A DNA stretch of 64,000 nucleotides from Ardenticatenales bacterium (lineage in GTDB: Bacteria; Chloroflexota; Anaerolineae; Epilineales; Epilineaceae): the NCBI GenBank assembly GCA_020853525.1, contig JADYYS010000026.1, forward strand, positions 1-64,000. The letters are read 5' to 3'. The notes below the pieces were generated by a model that saw only the letters and a program-made list of their open reading frames with translations, searched no databases and was not told where the DNA came from. The position numbers were made by a program, and so were the translations under genes. Positions 17,601 to 24,361 of this stretch are shown here, one piece after another; the first letter of the stretch is position 1; each line of letters opens with the position of its first letter.

Positions 17601-19534
17601 ACGCCGGCAACGACCTCCTTTGGGGGAATGCCGGCGGTGACTTCCTTTACGGTGGCGCCGGCAACGACTTCCTGTGGGGCAACCAGGGCTGGGACAAGTT
17701 GTGCGGCAACGATGGCAACGACTTCCTGTGGGGCAACGAAGACGGCGACACGATGGACGGAGGCGTCGGCGGAGACTTCACGTGGGGCAACGACGGCGCC
17801 GACACGATGTGGGGCGGCACGGGATCGGACAAGATGTGGGGCGGCGCCGACGACGACAACATGGCCGGCAACGCCGCCACGGACTGGATGTGGGGCAACG
17901 ACGGCGCCGACACGATGTGGGGCGGCACGGGCACGGACTGGATGTGGGGCAACGCCGGGGCCGACATCATGAACGGCGGCGATCCCACCGGACTGCTCGG
18001 CGACTTCGTATGGGGCAACGGCGGCAACAACACGGTCAACCCCAACGGCCCGAACGACCCGCCCTTCCCGGCCCCCGATTGTTCGAGCATCTGCGTACCC
18101 AAGGTCTGCAATCGCACGATGTGCAAGGACGCCGCGCCCGCAGCTTGCGACCTGGCGATCACCAAAACCATCAAGCCCAACCCGCCTGTCAGCGGCCAGC
18201 AGGCGACGTTCATTCTCACCGTCACGAACCTCGGCGCCGCCCCGTGCGCCGGACCGATCACGGTGACGGATGTCCTGCCGCCGGGCTTCACGTTCGTCGG
18301 CGTTCAGGCAGGCTCGGGGACGTGCTCGGTGACGGGGACCACGGTGACGTGCACGTGGCCGGGCCCCGTGCCTGCCGGCTCGCTCCCGACGGTCCTGATC
18401 ACCGGCAACGTCACGACTCCCTCGGGCGCGACCCTGCACAACTGCGCGACCGTGAGCAGCCCGAACGACGGCAACGCCGCCAACAACACGTCGTGCGTCG
18501 ACATTCCGGTACTGGGCGCCCCGAACCCGACGATGCCCGCAGAGACGGCGACATCGATCCCCGCTCCGACCGAGACACCGACGTCGCGGCCCGCGAACAC
18601 CGCCACGCCCACGTCAACCCGCTCGCCGACGTCAACGCCGACCGCGACTTCGACGCCGTCGATGACGCCCAGGCCGACGAGCACGGCCACCGCGCCGCGT
18701 CCCACCCCCGGCTGCGCGCCGCGTCCGGCGTCGATGGCCGCGTGGTGGGCCCTCGATGAGCTGAGCGGAACGACGGTACGGGACAGTATTGGCGACAATC
18801 ACGGCGTGGCCGAGGGCGGAGCATCCGTGCTGAACCAGGCCAAGGTGGCAGCCGGCCGGTCGTTCGACGCCGGCAGGGTCGTCATGCCGGACGCGCCGTC
18901 ACTTGACGCCGGCGACGGTGACTTCAGCATCGCCGTGTGGGTCAACCCGTCAACGGACGCCCCGCTGCAACCCATCGTGACAAAGCTATACGCGCCCGCC
19001 GATGCGCCTCTGGGATACGCGTTCACGTTGGAGCGGCTCGAACCCACCTTCACGATGAGCAACGAGGGCAGCTCCCTGAGGGTCACCGATCACCTTACGA
19101 TGCCGGCTCGCGTTGGCTACTGGTCCCTGTTGGCCGTCACGGTTCAGCGCGGGTCGCGCACCGGCGGCACGTTGTTCCGGAACGGCGTGCCCTACCACAC
19201 GTTCGACACTACGGGACTCGTGGGCGCGGTCGACACGCCGGCCGACCTCCACGTCGGCGAGGAGCCGCGCCTCGGCAGGGGCGGCGCCCAGCACTTCTTC
19301 GGCGGCGGCATCGACGAGCTGCAGATCTTCCATCGCGCTCTGACGCCGGACGAAGTGCGGTCGATCTACGTCGCCGGCTCGTACGGCACATGCGACAAGC
19401 CGCCGGCGCCGACGCCGACAGCGCGACCGCGGCCGACGACACCGTCGGATCCGCTGTCGGGGTGGATGCGCGGCGCGGGCGGGGAGAGCACGTTCGGACC
19501 CCGGCGCTTGGGAACGGTGCGCGTACCGCAGTAG
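14609..19534 (+). CDS. Giant RTX-like, DUF11 and LamG surface protein
   Basis: This encodes 1,641 residues. The ATG at 14609 has AGGGGG upstream. An Arg-rich N-terminus precedes a membrane/signal segment (ARGLATALIVGLSALAYG, near residues 38-58). Residues ~230-480 are acidic and helical, likely coiled coil. Residues ~525-1135 are a calcium-binding RTX-like array with an 18-residue period (GGxGxDFLWGNxGxDxM). The array is unusually rich in Trp and Met. A DUF11 domain (about 1180-1296), a Thr/Pro/Ser linker and a LamG domain (about 1375-1590) follow. It is presumably a calcium-rigidified filamentous surface or S-layer-like adhesin. A 15-bp inverted-repeat terminator follows. There is no type I secretion system nearby. 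Confidence 0.85.
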   Translation: MNGSATVQSPITLDKGNRRRSRMDGRRGRHRPTRWRIARGLATALIVGLSALAYGGASLWATSSARRGAQAQANAAAAIAQTNAALPLRAQRAAAAGSVSLYFPITLRAHSLTASLRVRLEGGRLDVLGTPGKDDVILRLDPSGKTVEVDDRTNGAGTNHRFDLDDVKSFNVDLGAGDDWVIFDDANGSLAGLRAITLDAGDGDNVAMASTGSLTPAEIAALPVVLPGVIANLRALDQTADALTARAEKLEQSASAFAATEGMTLTLAAERFAAEAQEKVFGPSDALSTSLASDGLEISDRFGRAGDAVIQARMAVTDRLDTFRVRNGEDFSQTLKLLTDEAIAKGEDDAAVEDVVGRIEALSDAFVAAAESQARQGEADIAPPVAALDGLAAELEQRNDAVVRRVGELEAMANALSERFERDFGGDRLDAEAAKIEREAEAINRDADLLGEQVEAALAEVDGLFKPPSGNTRDAVAVSGGWVTATGQLQATPPAPTSGCSVATHLISGSGFLIGTWNWSTTNFNDYMIGTGSASSADFLFGLDGDDEMHGGVGNDWMFGNGGHDCVFGEADNDRMFGDLLLWLGGSAGKDRMDGGDGTDWMFGNANDDTMNGGAGSDRVFGNADADTIHGGDGTDWLSGNSGGDTLNGDASYDLVFGNGEVDTLYGGDGGDFMAGGGEVGSGDNMYGNAGNDFMFGGAGMEYMEGNDGTDVLSGGTANDHIVGNDGTDFLSGGPDDDTMAGLAGTDFMSGDAGADTLNGGGGSDLMWGRAGADGMRGDFNGSGNDWMFGNEGPDTMGGDAGADFMWGNADADTMNGDAGTDLMSGNDGDDTMYGGDGTDFMWGGDGCDQMHGGNGVDFMWGGAGVDTMWGDAGMDFLWGGDDDDTMYGGTGMDFLWGNTGNDAMWGDDGSDFLWGNDGDDCMTGGAGNDFLWGNAGNDTLHGEGGTDLLWGNDGDDHLYGGAGTDLLWGGIGDDELCGNDGNDFLWGGDGNDVLHGDAGNDLLWGNAGGDFLYGGAGNDFLWGNQGWDKLCGNDGNDFLWGNEDGDTMDGGVGGDFTWGNDGADTMWGGTGSDKMWGGADDDNMAGNAATDWMWGNDGADTMWGGTGTDWMWGNAGADIMNGGDPTGLLGDFVWGNGGNNTVNPNGPNDPPFPAPDCSSICVPKVCNRTMCKDAAPAACDLAITKTIKPNPPVSGQQATFILTVTNLGAAPCAGPITVTDVLPPGFTFVGVQAGSGTCSVTGTTVTCTWPGPVPAGSLPTVLITGNVTTPSGATLHNCATVSSPNDGNAANNTSCVDIPVLGAPNPTMPAETATSIPAPTETPTSRPANTATPTSTRSPTSTPTATSTPSMTPRPTSTATAPRPTPGCAPRPASMAAWWALDELSGTTVRDSIGDNHGVAEGGASVLNQAKVAAGRSFDAGRVVMPDAPSLDAGDGDFSIAVWVNPSTDAPLQPIVTKLYAPADAPLGYAFTLERLEPTFTMSNEGSSLRVTDHLTMPARVGYWSLLAVTVQRGSRTGGTLFRNGVPYHTFDTTGLVGAVDTPADLHVGEEPRLGRGGAQHFFGGGIDELQIFHRALTPDEVRSIYVAGSYGTCDKPPAPTPTARPRPTTPSDPLSGWMRGAGGESTFGPRRLGTVRVPQ
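16183..18010 (+). repeat. 27/54-bp coding repeat array (RTX nonapeptides)
   Basis: Roughly 1.8 kb of tandem 27-bp units encode glycine-aspartate nonapeptides inside the giant surface protein. Copies alternate between GGxGxD-type and GNxxxD-type turns, making a 54-bp super-unit. The phrase GACTTCCTGTGGGGCAACGA recurs many times between 17200 and 17760, so that part looks recently amplified. Confidence 0.8.
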
Positions 19535-19557
19535 TCGGAGCGGCGAGAATGGAGCAG

Positions 19558-19589
19558 ACGGAGTGGGCGGACCTGTCCGCCCACTCCGT
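19558..19589. terminator. Bidirectional terminator between the RTX and DoxX genes
   Basis: ACGGAGTGGGCGGAC (19558-19572) and GTCCGCCCACTCCGT (19575-19589) form a perfect 15-bp stem. It sits 24 bases after the RTX stop and about 120 bases from the convergent DoxX-type gene's stop, so it can serve both. Confidence 0.7.
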
Positions 19590-19707
19590 GACGGGTGGGG
19601 TCACCGTGTGCGTTCGGGTCGGCCTGCGGGTGGGCGAAAGGCCCGGCGTGAGCGAGTCGCGCTTTCGGCCGGCGTCAAGCGCGTTTGTCTGCAGTAGAGG
19701 GCCAGGA

Positions 19708-20313
19708 CTACGGCCGCATCGGCACCGTCGTCGACGTCGACGGATCGAACAGCGTCCCCGGCACCCCCGGCACACCGAGCATCGGCAGCGCCCAGCGGTC
19801 GAGCCCCCAGTAGCCGGCGACGCGCCACGCCAGGATGATCAGAATTGCCAGCAGCAGAAGCACGGGGTTCGTCGAAACTGCGCCGGAAAACAGGAAGCTC
19901 GCGTTCATGAAGCCGCCGAAGAAGGCCGCGAACCCCGTGAGCAGGCCGAGGATCAGCGCCACGCCGACCAGGATTTCGCCGAACGTGACGAAGTACGAGA
20001 ACAGAACGGCGTTCGGCAGCGCGACCCGCTCCAGGAACGCGGCGTACCAGCTGCCGACGTCGGGGTGCTCGCCGCCGGTCTTCGTCAGCGCGCCCTGGAT
20101 GAAGCCGGTCACGGCCGTCCCGGACTTGGCGCCGACCCAGACGCCGGCCGGGTTCGTCAGCTTGCCCCAGCCGGCTGTGAGCCACGCGTAGCCAAGGTAC
20201 AGCCGGATGATCGTCCAGATCGGTGCCAGCCGCGTGTCGGAGAACAGGAACTGCGCGATCGGCGGCTCGGCGATCTGGCGGGAGGTGCGATGGGACAGGG
20301 CATTCGTCTGCAT
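19708..20313 (-). CDS. DoxX/DoxD-family membrane protein
   Basis: This encodes 201 residues with the ATG at 20313 behind GGAGCTCACCC. It has four to five hydrophobic helices. The opening IIRLYLGYAWLTAGWGKL and the central VTFGEILVGVALILGLLTG are typical of DoxX-like proteins, including the quinone-linked DoxD subunit of thiosulfate:quinone oxidoreductase. The insert between the first two helices (WVGAKSGTAVTGFIQGALTK) fits the DoxD/TQO group. No DoxA partner is next to it. It is an inner-membrane protein possibly involved in quinone redox balance; the precise reaction is uncertain. Confidence 0.75.
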   Translation of the reverse strand: MQTNALSHRTSRQIAEPPIAQFLFSDTRLAPIWTIIRLYLGYAWLTAGWGKLTNPAGVWVGAKSGTAVTGFIQGALTKTGGEHPDVGSWYAAFLERVALPNAVLFSYFVTFGEILVGVALILGLLTGFAAFFGGFMNASFLFSGAVSTNPVLLLLAILIILAWRVAGYWGLDRWALPMLGVPGVPGTLFDPSTSTTVPMRP

Positions 20314-20353
20314 GGGTGAGCTCCTCTGTGGTTGGATCGCGCCCCGATCGGAG

Positions 20354-20385
20354 GGCGGCAGCCCCGGATTCCCGGGACCGCCGCC
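20354..20385 (-). terminator. Possible hairpin between the Thr-Pro exoprotein and DoxX genes
   Basis: GGCGGC (20354-20359) pairs with GCCGCC (20380-20385), enclosing a CCCGG/CCGGG inner stem. It lies between two genes of the same strand and could end the upstream transcript or form a leader structure for the DoxX gene. There is no T tract. Confidence 0.35.
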
Positions 20386-20436
20386 TTCCGCGGGAGATGT
20401 CCACGCGAGTCGGCGACGCGTGGATCCGGTGTGAGT

Positions 20437-22524
20437 TTACTGGACCGATAGCCCGAGGTACGTGGCCGGGTCGGTCCGGGCCGCGGCGTCCGGGGAAGTC
20501 GGGTAGTCGTTCACCAGCGCGATGATCGGCTGGTTGGATGTGATGACGGCGGCGCCGAACGTGCCGTCAGGAATCCCGCCGATGCTCGGCGGCCACCATG
20601 TGTAGGAATCGTTGGGGGCAATGGCCTGCTGGCAGACCGTGCAGCCGCCGATCGGCGTGCTGACGCCCGTGCCCGCGTCCGTCGCGCTGAAGGCGATCCG
20701 AACCGTGGCGGTCGTCGTGGCGATGTTCATCACCTGGATGCCCGTCGTGAGCCCGACGTGGCGCCGGCGGAAGAGCGGCAACGCCACGAGTTGCGCCGCG
20801 TCCGCCTCGGGCAGTGCGACGTAAGCCGAAAGCAGCTCGTCGTCGTTCGTCGCGTCGTAGACCATGGCGACCACGCGTTGGGCCGGTGCGCCGGTGCGGA
20901 TTCGGGCCGTGCCGAAGCAGTCGGCCGGGATGCTGTGGCCGCCCCCCGGAGCCTGCCGGAACACGTGGCGACCGCCGGGCGGCAGCGTGACGGCCGGGTG
21001 GGCGAAGCTGCCCCCGCGGCACGCCATCGACGCCGTCTCGTTGGCGGTGCCCGCGTAGCTCACCGTCACCACCGCCGGTATGAGCCCCGGGTTGACGACG
21101 ACGATGCGCGTGTTCAGCCGATCGGCGCCGAGGACGCCCTTCTGCGCGGACCGGAAGAGCGCTACGGCCAAACGGTTGCCGGCCGTCGCGGCCGGCTGGC
21201 CCTCGAACGCCGCGACCGCCAGCGGCGCGCCGCCGGCGATCTCGCCCACCTCCCAGGCCTGCACCGACAGCGTCTGCGTGCCCGTAACGCGCAGCCAGCC
21301 TTCGAACGTTCCGAGCGCGGTGAATGCGGCCTCGAAGTCGGCCCAGATCCGGCGCGCGGCATGGGGCGGCAGCGTCAGCTGGAAGGTGGCACGCGGCATG
21401 TTTCCGCCCGCGCCGCCGTAGGCGACGATCGTCGCCGTGGCCGTCGTGGACGTCGTGTTCTGGACGGCCACCATCGACGAGCGACCGTGCGACCGGCGCA
21501 GGAAGCTGGCTACGATCACGTCCGGCCCTGTCGCCGGATTCGCGGCGATGCCGGCGCCGCGGACGCTGAACCAGTCCGTGCGCACGATGGCGCCGAGCGG
21601 CTGGTTGCCCGTCACGCGGACGCTGAAGATGCCGCTGGCGAGGGCCAGGTCGCGAAAGACCGTCGGCAGGTAGAAGTTCGGCGCTCCGCCGCCCGCGGCT
21701 GTTCGCGGCACGCTGGCCACGATGGCCCCGCTGTCATCGAAGAACTGCGCGACGATGTTTGCCGCCGAGTCGGGATCGAGGTTCTGCACCTGGATGCCGG
21801 TGGCGACGTTGCCCGCCTCGTGCCATCGCCGGAGGCTGGCGAGCGGCAGCGCGAGGTTGGCGGACACGGTCGGCGCTGCCGTAACGGTGCCCGAGGGCGT
21901 TGCTCCGGCGGTTCCGGTGCCCGTCGCGATGGCCGTGCCCGTGGCGACAGAGGTCGCCGAACCCGTCGCGACCACCGTGCCGGTGCCGATGGCGGTGGCC
22001 GAACCCGTCGCGACGGCCGTGCCCGTGCTGATGGCGGTGGCCGAGCCCGTCGCGATGGCTGTGCCCGTGCCGACAGTGGTGGCGGAGCTCGTTGGCGCCG
22101 GGGTCATCGTGTCATCAGGCGTAGCCGAGCCCGTCGGCATCGGTGTCGCGGTGTCGTCCGATGTCGCGGAGCCCGTCGGCATCGGTGTCGCGGTGTCGTC
22201 CGACGTGGCCGAGCCCGTCGGGGCAGGCGTCACGGTGTCGTCCGACGTGGCCGAACCCGTGGGCATTGCGGTAAGGGTCAGGGTGGCACCGACGGTGGGC
22301 GTGATCGTTGCCGTGCCCGTGGCGACAGCGGTTGCGGTGAGGGTGCCCTGGGCCGGCGCTGCGGCGCCGCTGGGCGCATCGAGCGCCAACCGGCCACGCG
22401 GCGGTGCGCCGGCGGCGGTCGGCGGACGGAGGATGAGCGCCGACGCGGCGAGGGCGAGGGTGGCCAGGCCGATGAGCCACGCGGTTCGTGCGGCCAGCGG
22501 TGCGGCGGATGGTTTCGTCAACAT
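20437..22524 (-). CDS. Thr-Pro-rich secreted protein with four 'IQVQN' repeats
   Basis: This encodes 695 residues. The ATG at 22524 has TAGGAG upstream. A signal peptide (about residues 1-40, LATLALAASALI) is followed by a low-complexity region to about residue 215. That region is built of TGSATSDDTATPMP-like and GTAxATGSATA-like repeats, a probable wall-spanning or glycosylated stalk. Four ~100-residue beta modules start near residues 224, 333, 450 and 578, with cores such as GIQVQNLD and GIQVMNI. They match the modules of the protein encoded at 407-3352. A three-copy 11-bp repeat site lies upstream (22720-22748). The role is probably cell-surface attachment; the ligand is unknown. Confidence 0.8.
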   Translation of the reverse strand: MLTKPSAAPLAARTAWLIGLATLALAASALILRPPTAAGAPPRGRLALDAPSGAAAPAQGTLTATAVATGTATITPTVGATLTLTAMPTGSATSDDTVTPAPTGSATSDDTATPMPTGSATSDDTATPMPTGSATPDDTMTPAPTSSATTVGTGTAIATGSATAISTGTAVATGSATAIGTGTVVATGSATSVATGTAIATGTGTAGATPSGTVTAAPTVSANLALPLASLRRWHEAGNVATGIQVQNLDPDSAANIVAQFFDDSGAIVASVPRTAAGGGAPNFYLPTVFRDLALASGIFSVRVTGNQPLGAIVRTDWFSVRGAGIAANPATGPDVIVASFLRRSHGRSSMVAVQNTTSTTATATIVAYGGAGGNMPRATFQLTLPPHAARRIWADFEAAFTALGTFEGWLRVTGTQTLSVQAWEVGEIAGGAPLAVAAFEGQPAATAGNRLAVALFRSAQKGVLGADRLNTRIVVVNPGLIPAVVTVSYAGTANETASMACRGGSFAHPAVTLPPGGRHVFRQAPGGGHSIPADCFGTARIRTGAPAQRVVAMVYDATNDDELLSAYVALPEADAAQLVALPLFRRRHVGLTTGIQVMNIATTTATVRIAFSATDAGTGVSTPIGGCTVCQQAIAPNDSYTWWPPSIGGIPDGTFGAAVITSNQPIIALVNDYPTSPDAAARTDPATYLGLSVQ

Positions 22525-22830
22525 GTTGTGCTCCTACGAACGACCGATGCGCCGACGGCTGCCGCGCCGACAGAAACCGTCGACGGGCAGGCTGGCTGCA
22601 AGACGCGGGAGAGCGGCGCCGGGGAGCGACGTTACGCAGTGGGCGCCGAGCGTCGCCGCCAGCATACGGGCACACGGGACCGATCGCCAGAGGTCAGCGG
22701 CCCCACTTGGCGTGGGACGTCGCTGACAGGGCGTCCGGCTTTGTCCGACACGGGTTGGATGGCGCGGACGAAAGCGAAGCGCGTGTCGGTGGTGACTCCC
22801 CAGGTCCATCCGTGCGTGGCGTCCGTCCCG
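22525..22830. other. Intergenic region with a SARP-like site
   Basis: This 306-base gap separates the Thr-Pro exoprotein gene from the M50-like gene of the same strand. I see no gene in it. It holds the direct-repeat site at 22720-22748 and a reverse-strand TATGCT box (22661-22666) toward the exoprotein gene. Confidence 0.55.
22720..22748 (-). promoter_or_regulatory. Three 11-bp-spaced repeats upstream of the Thr-Pro exoprotein (putative SARP site)
   Basis: Reverse-strand heptamers TCGGACA, CGGACGC and TCAGCGA lie exactly 11 bp apart. The first and last match the SARP-promoter repeats closely; the middle one is weaker. The distance to a -10-like box (53 bases) is longer than at the other two sites. 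Confidence 0.45.
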
Positions 22831-23448
22831 TCAACCGCGCCACCCCCGCCACACCTCGCGCCAGATCACCTCCCCGTCCACGCTCGGTACCGGCAGAAAG
22901 CCGCCGAGGCCGAAGAGGAGGTTGACGCCGGCGATGCGATCGAGCATCGGGTGCGTCCCCCCGCCGCCCAGGGCAGAGAGCACGGCGAACGTGATCGCCG
23001 CGACGACGAGGTTGGCCGCCGGTCCGCCGACGGCGCGCGCGATGTGCGTGCGGCCGCGGACGCCGCTCTGATCGCCCAGATAGATGTTCGCGTCGCGGGT
23101 GGCGGTGACGAGCAGCTCGTCCATCGCGCTACCGGCCAGCGTGCCGCTGACGATGTGGCCGAGGGCGTGCGCGGCGTTGGCGACGAGGCCGGCGACGGTG
23201 AACAGGAGGGCATTCGAAGTGCGGTCGCCGAGGAGCGCGTCGAGCGCAAGCCGCCCCGGCAGGAACGTCAGCACGACGCCGAGCACGAAGAAGAACGGAA
23301 CCTGCAGCCAAGCCGTCGGCGTGACCGCGATCCGGGTGCCCCACAGGCGGCCGACCGGGATGTGCCGCGTGTAATCCAGGTTCTCGAGGAAGCCGTACTT
23401 GGCGTAGCGGTGGAATGGCCAGCGCCTGCCGTGCTCCGCCTCAGCCAC
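22831..23448 (-). CDS. M50 (site-2 protease)-like membrane protein lacking the catalytic Glu
   Basis: This encodes 205 residues from a GTG at 23448 that overlaps the upstream stop by 8 bases. It shows the outline of M50 metalloproteases: a helix with AAHALGHIVSG (residues 92-102), then a segment like the conserved AGPLAN helix (HIARAVGGPAANLVVAA), then GFLPVPSVDGEVIW resembling NxLPxPPLDGG with Asp 191. HExxH is replaced by HALGH: both His remain at 94 and 98, but Glu is Ala95. Glu supplies the general base, so this is predicted to be an inactive pseudo-protease or a metal-binding scaffold. It ends a three-gene membrane operon. Confidence 0.65.
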   Translation of the reverse strand: MAEAEHGRRWPFHRYAKYGFLENLDYTRHIPVGRLWGTRIAVTPTAWLQVPFFFVLGVVLTFLPGRLALDALLGDRTSNALLFTVAGLVANAAHALGHIVSGTLAGSAMDELLVTATRDANIYLGDQSGVRGRTHIARAVGGPAANLVVAAITFAVLSALGGGGTHPMLDRIAGVNLLFGLGGFLPVPSVDGEVIWREVWRGWRG

Positions 23449-24361
23449 GGGGCGCGTCGATCCCGGCGCGTCGCGCCACGATCCAGAGCCACGCGGCGAC
23501 GAGGCCGGCCGCCGTCACGTCGGCGAGGAGGATCCACAGGGCAATGTTCGCCCAATCGACCTCGGTGCGGAAGCGGCTCAGCTGGACAATCAGGGCCGGG
23601 GGCAGGAGGAGGAGCATCGCCGTCGCCAGCCGAACGCGGCGCCAGTCGTTCTCCCATGCCATCCAGACCTGCAACAGGCCGACGCCGATCAGCCAGCTGC
23701 AGAGCGCGCGCAGCGTGAGGGGCGTCAGCGGCCACGGTCCGCGCGGCACGAGGAGGGACGGGACCGCGTAGAGCGTCAGCGCCCCGGCGACGACGGCCAG
23801 CCCGTTGGTGCGCAGGAATGTGCGCGCGCCGGCGGGCAGTCGATCGACGACGGCGGTGCCGACCGGCAGCGCGCGGCGCTGGTGCCAGGCGTACGCCGCG
23901 GCAAAGATCGGCGGCGGCAGGACGTAGCTGGCGAGCCAGACGTTGAACGGCAGCGTCCAGAGGCTGAACTTGGACCAGTGGAGGAACGTCGTGAGGCACA
24001 TCATCGCGGCGAACACGGCCGTCGGCAGGATCATGACCCGGACGTTCGCCCAGCGCCGTTCGAAGAGCGGCAGCACGAACAGGAGCGCCGAAGCGAAGTA
24101 GAACGCGCCCAGCGTGGCCGCCATGACGGTTGCCGGGATCGGCCAGGCGAAGTTCGTGGCCGTGTGGCCCGGACGCAGGAAGATCGAACTGATCGCCGCG
24201 AGGCCGAAGAAGACCTCGACGACCATCCAGGCGCGCAGCCACCACGCCACGGGCGTGCTGTCGGCGTCACCGGCGCGGCGTGCGGGCACGTCGGTCGTCG
24301 ACGGGTTCGGAGCCGCGCTCGTCGATGTGGAGGGGGCGTTCGTCGAGGTCGGGGCGGTCAT
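23441..24361 (-). CDS. Multi-pass membrane protein of unknown function
   Basis: This encodes 306 residues. The ATG at 24361 follows AAGGAGG and overlaps the upstream stop (ATGA). After a ~40-residue Ser/Thr/Pro-rich cytoplasmic start, about eight hydrophobic helices follow (for example PIPATVMAATLGAFYFASAL and LIGVGLLQVWMAW). Trp and Arg are frequent at helix ends. I do not recognise a family. The architecture parallels the next gene upstream (24358-25569), so the two may be distant paralogues forming a heteromeric complex with the M50-like protein. Confidence 0.65.
   Translation of the reverse strand: MTAPTSTNAPSTSTSAAPNPSTTDVPARRAGDADSTPVAWWLRAWMVVEVFFGLAAISSIFLRPGHTATNFAWPIPATVMAATLGAFYFASALLFVLPLFERRWANVRVMILPTAVFAAMMCLTTFLHWSKFSLWTLPFNVWLASYVLPPPIFAAAYAWHQRRALPVGTAVVDRLPAGARTFLRTNGLAVVAGALTLYAVPSLLVPRGPWPLTPLTLRALCSWLIGVGLLQVWMAWENDWRRVRLATAMLLLLPPALIVQLSRFRTEVDWANIALWILLADVTAAGLVAAWLWIVARRAGIDAPRG

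Noticed and set aside
16183-18010. CRISPR-like array
   Set aside because: The repeats are in frame, 27/54 bp, without unique spacers, and encode RTX glycine-aspartate turns.
21900-22300. Non-coding microsatellite
   Set aside because: The repeats are in frame and encode the Thr/Ala/Ser/Pro stalk of the exoprotein.
22831-23448. Active M50 protease
   Set aside because: The catalytic Glu of HExxH is replaced by Ala95, so activity is not expected.
20758-23718. 986-codon forward open frame over the Thr-Pro exoprotein and M50-like genes
   Set aside because: It lies opposite two supported reverse genes, has Arg/Gly-rich low-complexity translation and no recognisable domain.
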